The notes below the pieces were generated by a model. The model made no database searches. It was not told the DNA's origin and saw only the letters and a list, made by a program, of their open reading frames with translations. Made by a program: the position numbers and the translations under genes. A stretch of DNA of 57,976 nucleotides from NCBI GenBank assembly GCA_029204225.1, contig MU833325.1:1-57976 (forward strand). Direction: 5' to 3'. The stretch is from Diphasiastrum complanatum (lineage: Eukaryota; Streptophyta; Lycopodiopsida; Lycopodiales; Lycopodiaceae). This document shows positions 10,614 to 20,063 of the stretch, one piece after another; position 1 is the stretch's first letter, and every line of letters starts with the position of its first letter.

Positions 10614-12678
10614 TGTGGAGGCCTATGATTCCACATTATCCAAGTTAATTGTTATATAGTGTAAATTTTTTCATTTTTGCACATGTAAATATGTGATAGT
10701 GCCTAAATCAATGTAAAGGCCTATTTGCATCTTGTAAATTCATTGTAATTAAAGAACTCGCAACGTTTTCAAGCGACGTTCTAGAGCGACACACTAGCTG
10801 ATCCCAACTGACACCTTAACGATAGGCCTGGTGTTCGTCTCTATAAGGGCGACAATTAGTGCCATTGTAATTACACAGAGATCCAACTATTAATAGAGAG
10901 AAGAGAGCCAGATTTCTTTCCTAAGCTTGTGCATTCCTTTCCTCTGTTATCTGTTACACTCATACTTCTTATCAATTGAGCAAACACACTATGAGTTATT
11001 GTTAGAAATCCAGATAATATGGATAGACAGGCTTTTGAGAATCAGTGATATGATCTAATACCATTGTTGAGAATCGAGACTCGTCACAATCGTGAAACAG
11101 TCGCGAAAGCGAAGCAAACGATTCAATATGATTCGGATGGAGTTCAGATGTGATCGCTGGATACTACCAGCTAAATCACTCCTATAGGCCTCTAGAATGT
11201 AGTCAGACACTACTGATCTACGTTTTGTAAATTAATGCAACATTCACCCAATTCAACCAATGTGCGGAATTGAAATATATAGGAGAATCGGACACACAAA
11301 TAACAGCATACACATTTGCATTCGAGATCAGACACGATAAGAAAAATCATTTATATTGATCTTTCTCTGATTCTTCAAGCACTGCATGCAAATCCACGCA
11401 GTGTGTTGGTGTGGGAGAAACACACTTCTCTCACGAGTAATTGTCTCACTTTACTAGCGGACAATTGTCTTCGCACAGTTGTCTTCTCTACAGATCCTAG
11501 ACAGAATTGTCTTCGCACGCAGGCGGACATGTATTCTGTAATTTTGTCTTGATTACTTACTAGCATCAGACTATTTCATTACACTCTTGTCAAGTATCAT
11601 CCAGTAAGTATATAGTCGCTCTATGTAACTTTTAGATTAGAGTGATTAAGCATCTACAACTAATCAAGAAATTACAAGAGTGGCAGATTAGCCACGACCT
11701 AGAGTGTATCTGTTGACATCATGCCATCAAGTTAGATATCTGTACTTCAGGGTATTTGCATGATCTTTACAGGTACTCTTTGGAGCATGAGGGCAGAAAA
11801 AATCTTTCGTGACATTTTTCGTGTCGCGTCGTTGGTTTCGTCTCCGTCGTCTAACTTTCTCGTTCTGGACCGCAAAAGATTCTCGTTCGTCAATCTTTCG
11901 AGTTCGTGTCTTCCCGTCAAGTGTTCGCAAAACTTTCGTGCTTTGTGTCTCTTGACTTTCTCGTTCATGAACATCTTCGTCAGGTAGAGGGATGAAAGCT
12001 AGAAAAACTTTGTAAATAGAAACGTTTCGTTTCTTTAGTTATCTTGTAACTGATTTTGATATGCATTCATCCACGACACACACTCTTCACTTTGTACTGA
12101 ATTCCAGATTTTCTAATGCGAATTTATAGGCAACAACTGGGAGTGACAATTCTAACTAATGTGTGCAGGGAATCAGCCGAAGCTTAAAAGCATAACTTCA
12201 AAGAGAAGTTTAACTTCCTTTAATTTTAAATGAGCTATGTGTTCAGATCAAGAACTTAATTGATGTTCTGCTCTGTTAGCTTTCTATGATAAAAACTTAT
12301 TCCTTGTGCTTGTTAAGAGAAATCAATAGCCAAACAGATTCTGTTGTGAATGATCTTTTTGCTTGTCGCTATCAGATTAAGTTGCTTATTGTTATCCAAA
12401 GAGCCTGGAAGATAACGTACCCTTCTTTCTATACCTTCAGACCTTGACCAAATCGTTTCATCTTGGTATTTCTGGACGCCAATTTACTCAATATCTTTGG
12501 ATAACCAGATATATCATTGTAGTATTTTGTGTCGAATATTACATCCACCATCTCTCCATCACCTTTGTACAACTATCATTTGAAAGAGGAGATTTCCTTT
12601 CTGTTGGGGAACGATAAAACCTTTTATACTACTTAATTGACTAATTTTGTGAAAATTTATAACGACTAGACTACCACA
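10614..12678 (+). repeat. gypsy-A 5' LTR with internal insertion
   Basis: It begins TGTGGAGGCCTATGATTCC and ends GACTAGACTACCACA just before the primer site. It aligns with the 990-base LTR of gypsy-B (26532-27521, reversed), except for about 1 kb of extra sequence at roughly 11002-12040. Gypsy-C shares the last ~60 bases of that extra part (GAAAGCTAG to GTTTCGTTTCTT), so only the rest is a real insertion here. Confidence 0.8.
11002..11755 (-). mobile_element. Copia LTR nested in the gypsy-A LTR (probable)
   Basis: On the minus strand, TGGTATTAGATC at 11063-11052 resembles an initiator-Met primer-binding site. It directly follows a possible LTR end, GATTCTCAACA. The supposed LTR would run to about 11755, where the minus strand starts TGCAAATACCCTG. 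The 50-odd bases beyond the primer site would be leader. I see no target duplication or coding part, so the limits are tentative. Confidence 0.4.
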
Positions 12679-12683
12679 TAACT

Positions 12684-12701
12684 TGGCACCATTGTCGGGG
12701 A
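12684..12701 (+). promoter_or_regulatory. gypsy-A primer-binding site (tRNA-Asp type)
   Basis: TGGCACCATTGTCGGGGA lies five bases after the LTR. It differs at three positions from the TGGCGCCGTTGCCGGGGA expected for priming by plant tRNA-Asp. The differences are the transitions expected from decay of methylated CpG and C sites. The intact version is in gypsy-B. Confidence 0.85.
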
Positions 12702-12767
12702 GACAAATCTTCATCTTTTTATGATTTTTAAGTGTACTAAGTCCGCTGAATCTTATTCATGTAATGT

Positions 12768-13156
12768 ATGCCACCAGATCAACCATGCACTACTTCTGAA
12801 CAGAAATGCTTAGAGAGAGCGCAATAATTAGAAGCATATAGGAGAGCACGCGATTTGTATTTTCAAAATTTACTAAATTCACCAATAAAAGTACTGAAGC
12901 GTTTGATAATTTTCACAACACTTCTGTATCACTTGTTAATTCATTTGAGGAAGTGTTTGTTAGTCCGACAGATCACTCAAGTTCATCATCATCTTCTTCT
13001 TTCGAACATAGTTCTGAATCTGAGTTCGACTAAGACTCATATCTACTATCAGAATTAGAATCTGAACAAGAGAATGAACCATCTTTTGAATCTACACTGT
13101 CTGAACATAGTTCCGAATCATTTGATCCTCCTGATTCACCACCTAACCCACCACCC
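12768..13156 (+). pseudogene. gypsy-A gag N-terminal region
   Basis: It starts at ATG with MPPDQPCTTSEQKCLERAQ. A helical region (RRARDLYFQNLLNSPI) and a long Ser/Glu/Asp/Pro-rich spacer ending DPPDSPPNPPP follow. Premature stops and a small deletion after SPIK are present relative to gypsy-C (41498-41770). At 13156 the coding strand switches. Confidence 0.7.
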
Positions 13157-13345
13157 TTGGGTAATCCACCCAAGAATCATTCATTTGCATGGGGACAAGA
13201 TACTATGCTCCTAGCTTCCCTATCAAATTCTTAACTCTTTGAGAGTATTTCCTAAGCGACTCCTTTGGATTTTTCTCCACAGAATTAAGCCGTGCTAGAA
13301 ATCTTGTAGAATAGATTATTTCTCTAAACTATTTAAGAAACACTC
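13157..13345 (-). pseudogene. Inverted gag piece at the end of gypsy-A
   Basis: The bases match the minus-strand gag at 7180-7370 and 25610-25800 (WVDYP, ARLNSVEKNPKESL, FLK). The gag continues here in the opposite direction from 12768-13156, so an inversion joined two gag parts head to head. The piece ends where the M4 leader starts. Confidence 0.65.
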
Positions 13346-14914
13346 TATCAAACTAGCACACAAGCTTGAATGATACACAAAGATCTTGACAAAAATTCCT
13401 AGCTTTCACTCTCACAAAAAATTTTGTTTTACACTTTTCTTAGAGATTTCACTTCAACTAAGGATCTGAACAAATCGGCCTCTTAGATCTGATCTTAGAC
13501 TACAAAAGGAAATGCTTCAATGATCCACATTAGAGGAGTTTTGAGCTCCAAAAAGACCCTTTAAGAATTCGTGCAAGATGTAGTTTATATTATTAACATA
13601 TTATAGCACTAATACTTTTGACTTGCCATAACTTTTTTATCGTAGATCAAAAGTATGTTATCTGACAAATCATTGGAAAGCCCTTGTTGAGCGCTTTTCA
13701 ATGCACCAAACTTTGCTAAATTTGGACCTACCACTAAAAAGTTATGCCATTTTTAGGGACAAAACTATCATTTCGATCTTATTGGAAGGGCAGAATTTTG
13801 GATTTCTGAACATCCTCAGGAAAAAAATCTACTTCCAAAATTTTAGTCCAACATGTATATACGCATTCAGAGATAAATGTGCAAAGATTCAACCGTCAAG
13901 ATCACAAAAAAAACAACTATGAGTATTGATATATTATAATACTTTGATTTTTTTTGTCATTCTTTATCATCTATTATTGAACTTGCCAATCTGATCATTT
14001 TTCTCTTGCAAATTTATATCCATTCAATATAAATGAATGGGAGCCAAGTGGATCCCTTGCAGGTGTGTTAGAGGTAGTACACACTGATATTGGACAACTG
14101 CAATATAGAGGTAGAACTGCAAAAGATCTTGTTGATTCTGAAATCTTTTTTTATGAATCAATGTACATTCTTGATATAAATGAAAATTTTGGACAAATAG
14201 TCCCAATTCCATTACCTAGTTTTGAAGTGAATGGGTTGTTCCAAATGCTGCAATATCGGAATCATTTTGTTGCAAACTATATCATGATATAAAAAATTCA
14301 TTAAAGATAAGCACGGGTTCAAAAACAGTCTAGAGAAGTTGGTTTATTTTTTTGAATATATTTGTGGATTTCTTTTCAAGTGTCAATGTATACAAAACTC
14401 CCACAATGTTTGTATGCAAAAATTTATCAAATAGTTTATTATTTTGACTTATGGATGAAGGCTGGGACAAAAAATCCGATGTATGCAAAATTAAAATGTC
14501 TTCCATGTACTTTTGCTATCAAATAGAAAAGCAAATGTTGAGCTTATGCTTCCATTATCAAAGATGAAAAAAGAATAGAAGTAAATGGGTGCCACTCGAT
14601 CAAGACTTGGAAGCCACTAAACATTCTAAGCCAAAAAAGATTGAAATAATATACAATGATGCACTCTTGACCATGTGTTGAGGTGGAAGAGGATTGGAGC
14701 CTAAATTACATCAGACAGGAACTATTGCTACTACAAGATGATATACTTTCCAACTTCAAATTCATTTCAAATGGTAAACTCGTATGTAACTGTAAACATT
14801 CTATTCTTTCTTTCAGAAATTGCTCGTATAATCTTTATACAAAATGTAACATACCTTGTGTTAAATTTATGCACGTACGTAAAAGACATGAGCTCGAGAT
14901 CAAATGTAGAGAAG
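13346..14914 (+). repeat. M4 repeat, copy A (leader plus broken coding module)
   Basis: This matches 32377-33943 and 34890-36377. A leader of about 650 non-coding bases includes a perfect small hairpin arm pair (GGAAAGC/GCTTTCC; the second arm is damaged here). The coding part reads FNINEWEPSGSLAGVLEVVH, DIGQLQYRGRTAKDL, FFYESMYILDI and, much later, EEDWSLNYIRQELLLLQDDI. After SNGKL a GTATGT/GTACGT donor and a later ...AAATG(C/T)AG acceptor suggest an intron. I do not recognise the protein. Stops between the segments show decay. Confidence 0.6.
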
Positions 14915-15335
14915 AAATCAATAGCATATATAGCTTATTTATTCTCATATGGAATCAAGAAGAATTTGGCCGTAGGACTACAATCGATAAAATTTTCAGC
15001 CTTTTCAAAATTGGCCTCTTTTGCCTTTACAACACCCATGAAAAATGGACTCACAACAAAAATGAGTCCCTCCGAATCCATACTGATACTATGCTACAAA
15101 AATTTTTGGTCGGCTTCAACCATCAAATCTATGATTTTTGAACTTTTATCTTTAAGCTCTGTACAAAATTTGGGACCTAATCTATAGCTTCTATTTGAAT
15201 TTAGAAGAAAAAGTTCAAAATAATTTTCGAGAAAATCGATTTTATTGCCTAAACAAGCCTCGTATTGATTGTAATGATCAGAATAACAAAAAAATTGATT
15301 AGGATCGTATGAGATTCTAACAAAAAGGTTATTTC
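14915..15335 (-). pseudogene. Module M2 copy, tail-to-tail with M4
   Basis: The minus strand reads NLFVRISYDPNQFFCYSDHY, NQYEACLGNKIDFLENYFEL, LGPKFCTELKDKSSKI, SMDSEGLIFVVSPFFMG and ending AKFFLIPYENK. Only one stop is seen in about 135 codons. Relative to 36.6-38.2 kb, the exons beyond M2 (cysteine motif and M3) are lost at the M4 junction. Upstream it meets, in opposite orientation, the H3-like unit. Confidence 0.6.
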
Positions 15336-15349
15336 ATTTTCAACACTTT

Positions 15350-15380
15350 CCACACGTGCGAGATTTTTTTTATAAATACC
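15350..15380 (+). promoter_or_regulatory. G-box plus TATA promoter of the H3-like unit
   Basis: CACACGTGCG (G-box core CACGTG at 15353-15358) is followed 12 bases later by TATAAATA at 15371-15378. The arrangement is repeated at 38445-38405 (minus) before the other copy of the gene. About 310 bases of AT-rich leader separate it from the ATG. G-box-TATA spacing of this sort is typical of plant RNA polymerase II promoters (family knowledge). Confidence 0.6.
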
Positions 15381-15693
15381 TCCACTGATTTTTGATTTTT
15401 TCTCGCAAATTTTCAAGTTTTACATCCAAATATCGATCTCAAGCACATCCAGCAACCTCCTAGTACTCGCGAATGCCCCCAGCACTTGAGATTGATACCG
15501 CAATATCTTTGATATCGCTTTTGAGTGTGAAACTTCAACTTTTTTTTTTTTAGTTAATAATCTTCAGCTCCAAAGTGACACTTTGTCTATCAATCTTCTT
15601 TCTGTTGCAAATTTTTTTTTTCTTTTTTTTTTCAAATCTTTTTGTGTCTTCTCTTCTACAAATTTTTTTTGTGTCCTTTTATGTTTGACCATG

Positions 15694-16170
15694 ATGGCTA
15701 GGACGAAGGTCACTACCCATGCTATTACCTCTGTACAACCCTCTCGTGCCCGTGTCTTCCATGGTACTGGCCGTAGACGTGGCAGGAAGTAGGTCTGATT
15801 GAGAGAGATTAGAAAACTTCAGAGATCAACGGAATTGTTGATCTCTAGAGCTCCTTTCGGCCAATCTGTTAGAAATGTCACCTTGTCACTTGGGCTAGAT
15901 GTTTGTTTTGCCTTGACAGCTATGTAGGCCTTACAAGGTGCTATTGAAAACTTCTTGTTCCAGTTTTTTGAGGATTCTTATCTTTTGGCAATGTATGGTA
16001 AGCGTGCTACCATCATGCCTAAAGATTTTGTTATTCTGAAATGACTTCGGGACCGGTATTCAAATCTTCATGTGGATAATACTAGCACCTCCAAAGACTT
16101 GCCTCTAGATAGAACTGACTTGCCAACTATCTCAAAGAGAAAAATGAAACAAGCTGTTCCTAAGAAAATG
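15694..16170 (+). pseudogene. Histone H3-like domain, four in-frame stops
   Basis: From ATG 15694 the frame reads MARTKVTTHAITSVQPSRAR, a basic patch (GRRRGRK), then LREIRKLQRSTELLI (alpha-N helix of H3), VRNVTLSLGLDVCF, ALQGAIENFLFQFFED (alpha-2) and GKRATIMPKDF (loop 2/alpha-3). The spacing of the core equals canonical H3 with no longer loop 1, so it is not a clear CENH3. The tail is about 15 residues short and has lost the K9 and K27 contexts while keeping ARTK. Stops lie at 15790, 15796, 15925 and 16042, all in one frame with no indels; each is one C-to-T change from CAG or CGA. It runs on in frame into the linker shared with the M2 gene (DRTDLPTISKRKMKQA). Confidence 0.75.
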
Positions 16171-16385
16171 TCCCCATTTTTTATTTTTCCTCACAAATTT
16201 TCAATTTTTACATCCAAATATCGATCTCAAGCGCATCCAACAGCCTCCTAGTACTCGCGAATGCCCCTAGCGCTTGAGATTGATACCGCAATATCTTTGA
16301 TATCGCTTTTGAGCGCGAAACTTCAACTCCTTTTTTTTTAGTTAATAATCTTGAGCTCCAAGCTGACATCTTGACCTCTAGAGAC
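16171..16385 (+). repeat. Second, H3-less leader of the same unit
   Basis: This repeats the leader at 15390-15570 (CCTCACAAATTTTCAATTTT, ATCGATCTCAAGCGCATCC). It joins directly to the linker with no H3 segment between. The promoter TATA box is not included in this copy. The H3-less join is the same as at 38210-38230 on the minus strand. Confidence 0.75.
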
Positions 16386-16688
16386 TTGCCTCTAGATAGA
16401 ACTGACTTGCCAACTATCTCAAAGAAAAAAATGAAACAGGCTATTCCTAAGAAAGCATAGCTAGTTATTTCTCTTCCTCCTAAGGTAATTCTTGGAAAGC
16501 GATCCCAAATCTTTCTTTTCTCTAAATCAGATTTCGATTCAAAAGTACAATTTCCATCTTCTCCTCCTGTTATCGGTCTAGTTTCTCAGAAGGTTTCTTC
16601 ACCGAAGGTGGAGATTACCCAAGAGGATCTTGATAAGATAATTGAAAAATACATTAGTATTGTTGGGACATCGGATTCAAAACCTATA
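16386..16688 (+). pseudogene. Linker exon of the H3/M2 gene
   Basis: It reads RDLPLDRTDLPTISKKKMKQ, then a TAG, then LVISLPPKVILGKRSQIFLF, a Ser-rich part (SSPPVIGLVSQKVSSPKVE) and EITQEDLDKIIEKYISIVG. The segment is basic and Ser/Pro-rich, suggesting a flexible nuclear-type linker (inference). It breaks off just before the M2 module, at a join to copia leader sequence. The same linker, in the same order, precedes M2 at 38205-37915. Confidence 0.6.
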
Positions 16689-17500
16689 AATTGTGTAAAG
16701 AAATTTTGAGTTCCATTCAAGAAAGAAAGATGTTTACCACTTTTCTCTACCTTTTCTTGAAAAGTGTTTGGATCAAAGAGGATAGAATCAAGATTTTCAG
16801 ATCAAAATTAACATTGTATGGAATTCTAGAATTCCGCACGTGTGAAAATTAAAGAATGTCAAACCTCTTTATTTCCTTCATCTTAGGTCCAATGATATTG
16901 ATCTTATAGCTTGTGGAAAGCTAGTAAGATGTACTTTCCATAGCAATTTGTCTCAAATCAATTCACACGTGTGAAATACACCAAAAATTTCAAATTGACT
17001 CAAATACAATCTATTTGTATGAAACAATTTGCCTAAAACCTATAAATTTTGTCTAAATCACATATAGATGAGATTGTTCAACTTCTGGATGATTTTGTGA
17101 TCATTCAAGCAATAAATGACATGTACACATGATTTGCCACAGGTCTAGGCGCCCTACCTATGACTCTTCAAAAGCTTATAACTTCTGATTGGCTTATCCA
17201 ACTGTCATGATTCAAATTGCATCGAATTTTGCACTTTCTAACTTTCTAGTCGGCTAATTTGCTCATGAAATTTGAATCTAAGGTGAGAGAGAACCACCAA
17301 TCTGAAAATGGGCGGATTTCACACGTGCCAGCACCTGAAATTCCGTACAGTACCTGATCTGGAGCATTCAAAGTTGTTTGAAGCTCTAAATCACCAGAAA
17401 ACCACAAACTAGCTAGAAAGTAGAATCTAGACAATTCCTAGTTTGAAATATGATCAGATCTACAAACTTTTTGATTAGATTTGCTTGTAAAACTTAGGTA
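16689..17500. other. Copia leader sequence, no gene
   Basis: 16689-16820 is the plus-strand leader also found at 39285-39405 (copia-4). The remainder is a minus-strand leader downstream of the primer site at 17501-17513. On the minus strand, near 17360-17320, it shares CTGTACGGAAT and GGTGCT with the copia-2 leader at 43543-43562. It holds two ACACGTG palindrome motifs (16835-16843, 16963-16973). No coding frame is supported. Confidence 0.55.
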
Positions 17501-18099
17501 GGCTCTGATACCATGCTGAATTCACACGTGTGGGACGCCCTACACATGTATTTTTGATCTTCTAAGCCCAATAATACCATAAAGATCAGACTAGCATTGG
17601 TTGTCAATAGGAAAGCTGATCATACAAGAATTATTATTGTGTTACAAGCAAGATCTGTCAACAAAACATAACACTAAGCATCATGGATGCCTCTACTCAA
17701 CTAGAGAGAGAAAATAGGAAGTACAAAACTCGTGAAGAGAGAGAGGGCACAAAGAGCTTTTCTCCAAATTTGCATTACACACAAATTTCATCATCTTCTC
17801 AATGAGAGTACATCACATATATATAGATCCATGGACTCTCATCCTACTTTGAGTTGAATTGGAGTTGTGAATCCACCTTTCAAGCTATCTAGACTTATTC
17901 AAGCCACCTCACTATGTCTAATTGTGCCACCTAGTCTTTTCATGCATTAAATGTGGCATGTAAAGTACAAATGGCCATTCCTATGGTAGCTTGAGTTTCT
18001 ACTTCTACCTACCTTGAATATTATAATCTAATATGGGTTTTTACTAAGCCAAAAGAGCTCAATTCATCTTTGGCATTTTTAGGACCCCTACTCACAACA
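17501..18099 (-). repeat. Copia LTR with primer-binding site (minus strand)
   Basis: On the minus strand, an LTR starts TGTTGTGAGTAGGGGTCC at 18099 and ends TTCAGCA at 17514 (586 bases). It is followed by TGGTATCAGAGCC (17513-17501), an exact initiator-Met-type primer site. An ACACGTGT palindrome lies near its end. No 3' partner LTR or coding part is attached. Confidence 0.7.
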
Positions 18100-18440
18100 T
18101 TAGATAGATTTTTCGATATTTTGACAAGTAGATGTCGTAAGATATAGCATGAGATGTAGTTATGGTTGAGGTACTATGTCTTGAAGACCTCTCTGAGCAA
18201 GAGATTCAAAACTGAATCTCTATCTGGAATATCGGTTTCACTTTCCTTCTACAAGGACTCATTTTATATTAGTGTCTTTTTGCATTATGAAGTTGAGAAT
18301 TGCGTGGTAATGTAGAAATTTGCAAGAGACTTCTCGAGTGAGCAGCATGTTGAGCGGTTGAGTGCTATGGTGCTCGTGTGGTATTCTCGTGAGAATCCTA
18401 TCGTGATTCATAACTGACGTGTTGGGCAGGTAGGATCTAG
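18100..18440. other. No gene seen
   Basis: AT-rich sequence between a copia LTR and the gypsy gag. Its minus strand could be the decayed continuation of that gag towards protease, but I cannot support a frame. Confidence 0.4.
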
Positions 18441-19626
18441 ATGAAACATCTACTGTTCAATGGCCCTTGTATAATGGCATAGCCATCTTGTATGGCTAAT
18501 GGTTCTCGATTTTTAGATGAATCTTCATGATAAGTCAAGGAATGTGCAAATTGTGACGACTGTTCTTCATATTGTTGGACTGTATGTGCTTGGATAGGCT
18601 GATAAGAAGGACAAGCACCAGCAAGATGCATAGCCCATCAGTGCGGGCACCATATTGGTTTTCGTCTATAAGGTACCTGCAGGGTTGACCAGGCATACTA
18701 CTTTGGATAGACTTCAGGGTAGTTTGAAACTCAATGGTGAGTTTCGTCATTTGCAGTTGATGTTGCTGATTAAGCAACTCTAGTTGTGATTTTCAAAGCT
18801 GATCTCGGGTGTCCTTTGTCTTCTTCACCTCATGGATAGGAGCACGTGGTGCTCTCCTTTCCCTGGATTCATCAACATTAGATCCTTCATCTTTCACCTT
18901 GATGACATTAGACATAGCTAGCTTTAGGCTCATATATTCATCATTGGATTTAAGCTCACGTCTGATCCATCTTGGAAGGCCGACCAAAAACTAGATCATG
19001 AGCATCTGTTCGAAGGGTTGTTCTTGTACTTGACTTTTTAAGCGTTTGAATCGCTCGATATAGTCTCGTACACGTTCATCTTTTGTCATCTTGATATTAC
19101 TCAATTTGACAAAAAGACTCTCTATCAAATGAAAGAGTTAATAACACTTGATAAATGACTCTTTCAAAAGTGACCAGTCCATCTTATTCTCACGATCGAG
19201 GTTAAAAAACCAGTCACATGCTTTAGCGATCATGGTCGTAGAAAACAGTTGGACCATAGTGTCTGGAGATGTTTCGTCATAAACATCACACGCATTCTGA
19301 AAGATTTGCAAAAATCTTTGAGGTTCTGAACTACCATCAAACTTGGGTAACTCTAGCTTGGGTGTACGTCTCTTAAGATGTGTTCCGTGAGTGGCAGAAA
19401 CTCCATTCAGGTGTGTTCGGACATGTGATGTTTCAACACCGTGAATATGGGTTCGTGCTCTTGATCCCGGATCTATTAGGCTCTTGTTTTGTGAATGGAT
19501 TTGTGGATGGCTCGTGGAGTTGGGACTGCATTTGGTAGAACCTATGATGTCTGATTTGTTCAGTTGTGGGGACCTCATTTCGTATAGATTATATGTTGGG
19601 ATATCCGGATCAGTATGGTGGTCCAT
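18441..19626 (-). pseudogene. Ty3/gypsy gag, second family
   Basis: On the minus strand, a His/Ser/Arg-rich N-terminus is followed by the capsid-type Retrotrans_gag region: KLELPKFDGSSEPQRFLQIF, CDWFFNLDRENKMDWSLLKE and SFIKCY. After a frameshift near 19130 come RVRDYIERFKRLKSQVQEQP and FLVGLPRWIRREL. A Gln-rich part (LNQQHQLQMTKLTIEFQ) and possibly a ruined zinc knuckle near 18640 follow. It is unrelated in sequence to gypsy A/B/C. No LTR is attached. Confidence 0.8.
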
Positions 19627-19674
19627 TGGTTACTGTTGTGTCTTTCTGGTATTGGGTATGAGTTTATGGTGGTT

Positions 19675-20045
19675 TGGATTTTTTTTTTTTTTTGTGGGTT
19701 TTTGGTGTTTTTGGATTTTGTAGGATTTTTTGAATTTTTTAGGAATTTTTGGTGTTTTTTGGATTTTTTAGGGTTTTTTGAATTTTTAAGGGTGTTTTTG
19801 TTCGAAAAAAGACGAGAAAAAAAATGAAATTTCGAAAAGGCATGACAAATATCTCGAAAATGTTTGAAAAAACTCGAAAAAAAATCTTGAAAAAATTATG
19901 AAAAAACATGAAAAAAATGTCGAAAAAAATCTAGAAAACTCTAGAAAAATCTCGACAAAACACGAAAAATTCTCGAAAAAATCTAGAAAAATCTAGAAAA
20001 GACACAAAAAAAATATCTCAAAAAAATAATAGAATATCTTATCGT
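19675..20045. repeat. Low-complexity leader of the gypsy gag
   Basis: The left part is runs of T with GG (TTTTTGGTGTTTTTGGATTT). The right part is runs of A broken by CTCG and CTAG (TCGAAAAAATCTAGAAAAA). On the minus strand this lies just 5' of the gag at 19626, so it is probably that element's untranslated leader. The two halves are partly complementary and could pair. Confidence 0.6.
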
Positions 20046-20063
20046 ACCACCATAAAAAATCAC

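Larger units (their letters stand above)
10614..13156 (+). mobile_element. gypsy-A: Ty3/gypsy LTR, primer site and partial gag
   Basis: One LTR, a primer-binding site complementary to tRNA-Asp and the gag N-terminus remain. The element breaks off at 13156, where a gag piece follows in reverse orientation. The tRNA-Asp primer and leader layout are typical of plant Athila/Tat-like gypsy elements (family knowledge); pol is absent, so the lineage cannot be confirmed. Confidence 0.8.

Noticed and set aside
12684-12701. Could the tRNA-Asp- and tRNA-Met-like sequences be tRNA genes?
   Set aside because: Only the 12-18 bases complementary to tRNA 3' ends are present, each abutting an LTR end, as in primer-binding sites.
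14683-15187. Plus-strand frames of about 150 codons overlapping the M4/M2 junction
   Set aside because: They run from M4 coding sequence through its intron and into M2 antisense; the minus-strand M2 reading is supported by four copies.
15790-16044. RNA editing of stop codons (U to C) as a rescue of the H3-like frame
   Set aside because: Such editing is known for plant organelle transcripts; this is nuclear repeat DNA, so decay by C-to-T is simpler.
15694-16170. Calling the H3-like frame a centromeric CENH3
   Set aside because: The tail is atypical, but loop 1 is not lengthened and the alpha-2 region has no CENH3-specific signature I can see. The general call H3-like is safer.
13346-16690. 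Endogenous plant virus (pararetrovirus or large DNA virus) as the source of M2, M3 and M4
   Set aside because: No viral reverse transcriptase, movement protein, capsid or polymerase is recognisable, and the modules have plant-like introns and promoters.
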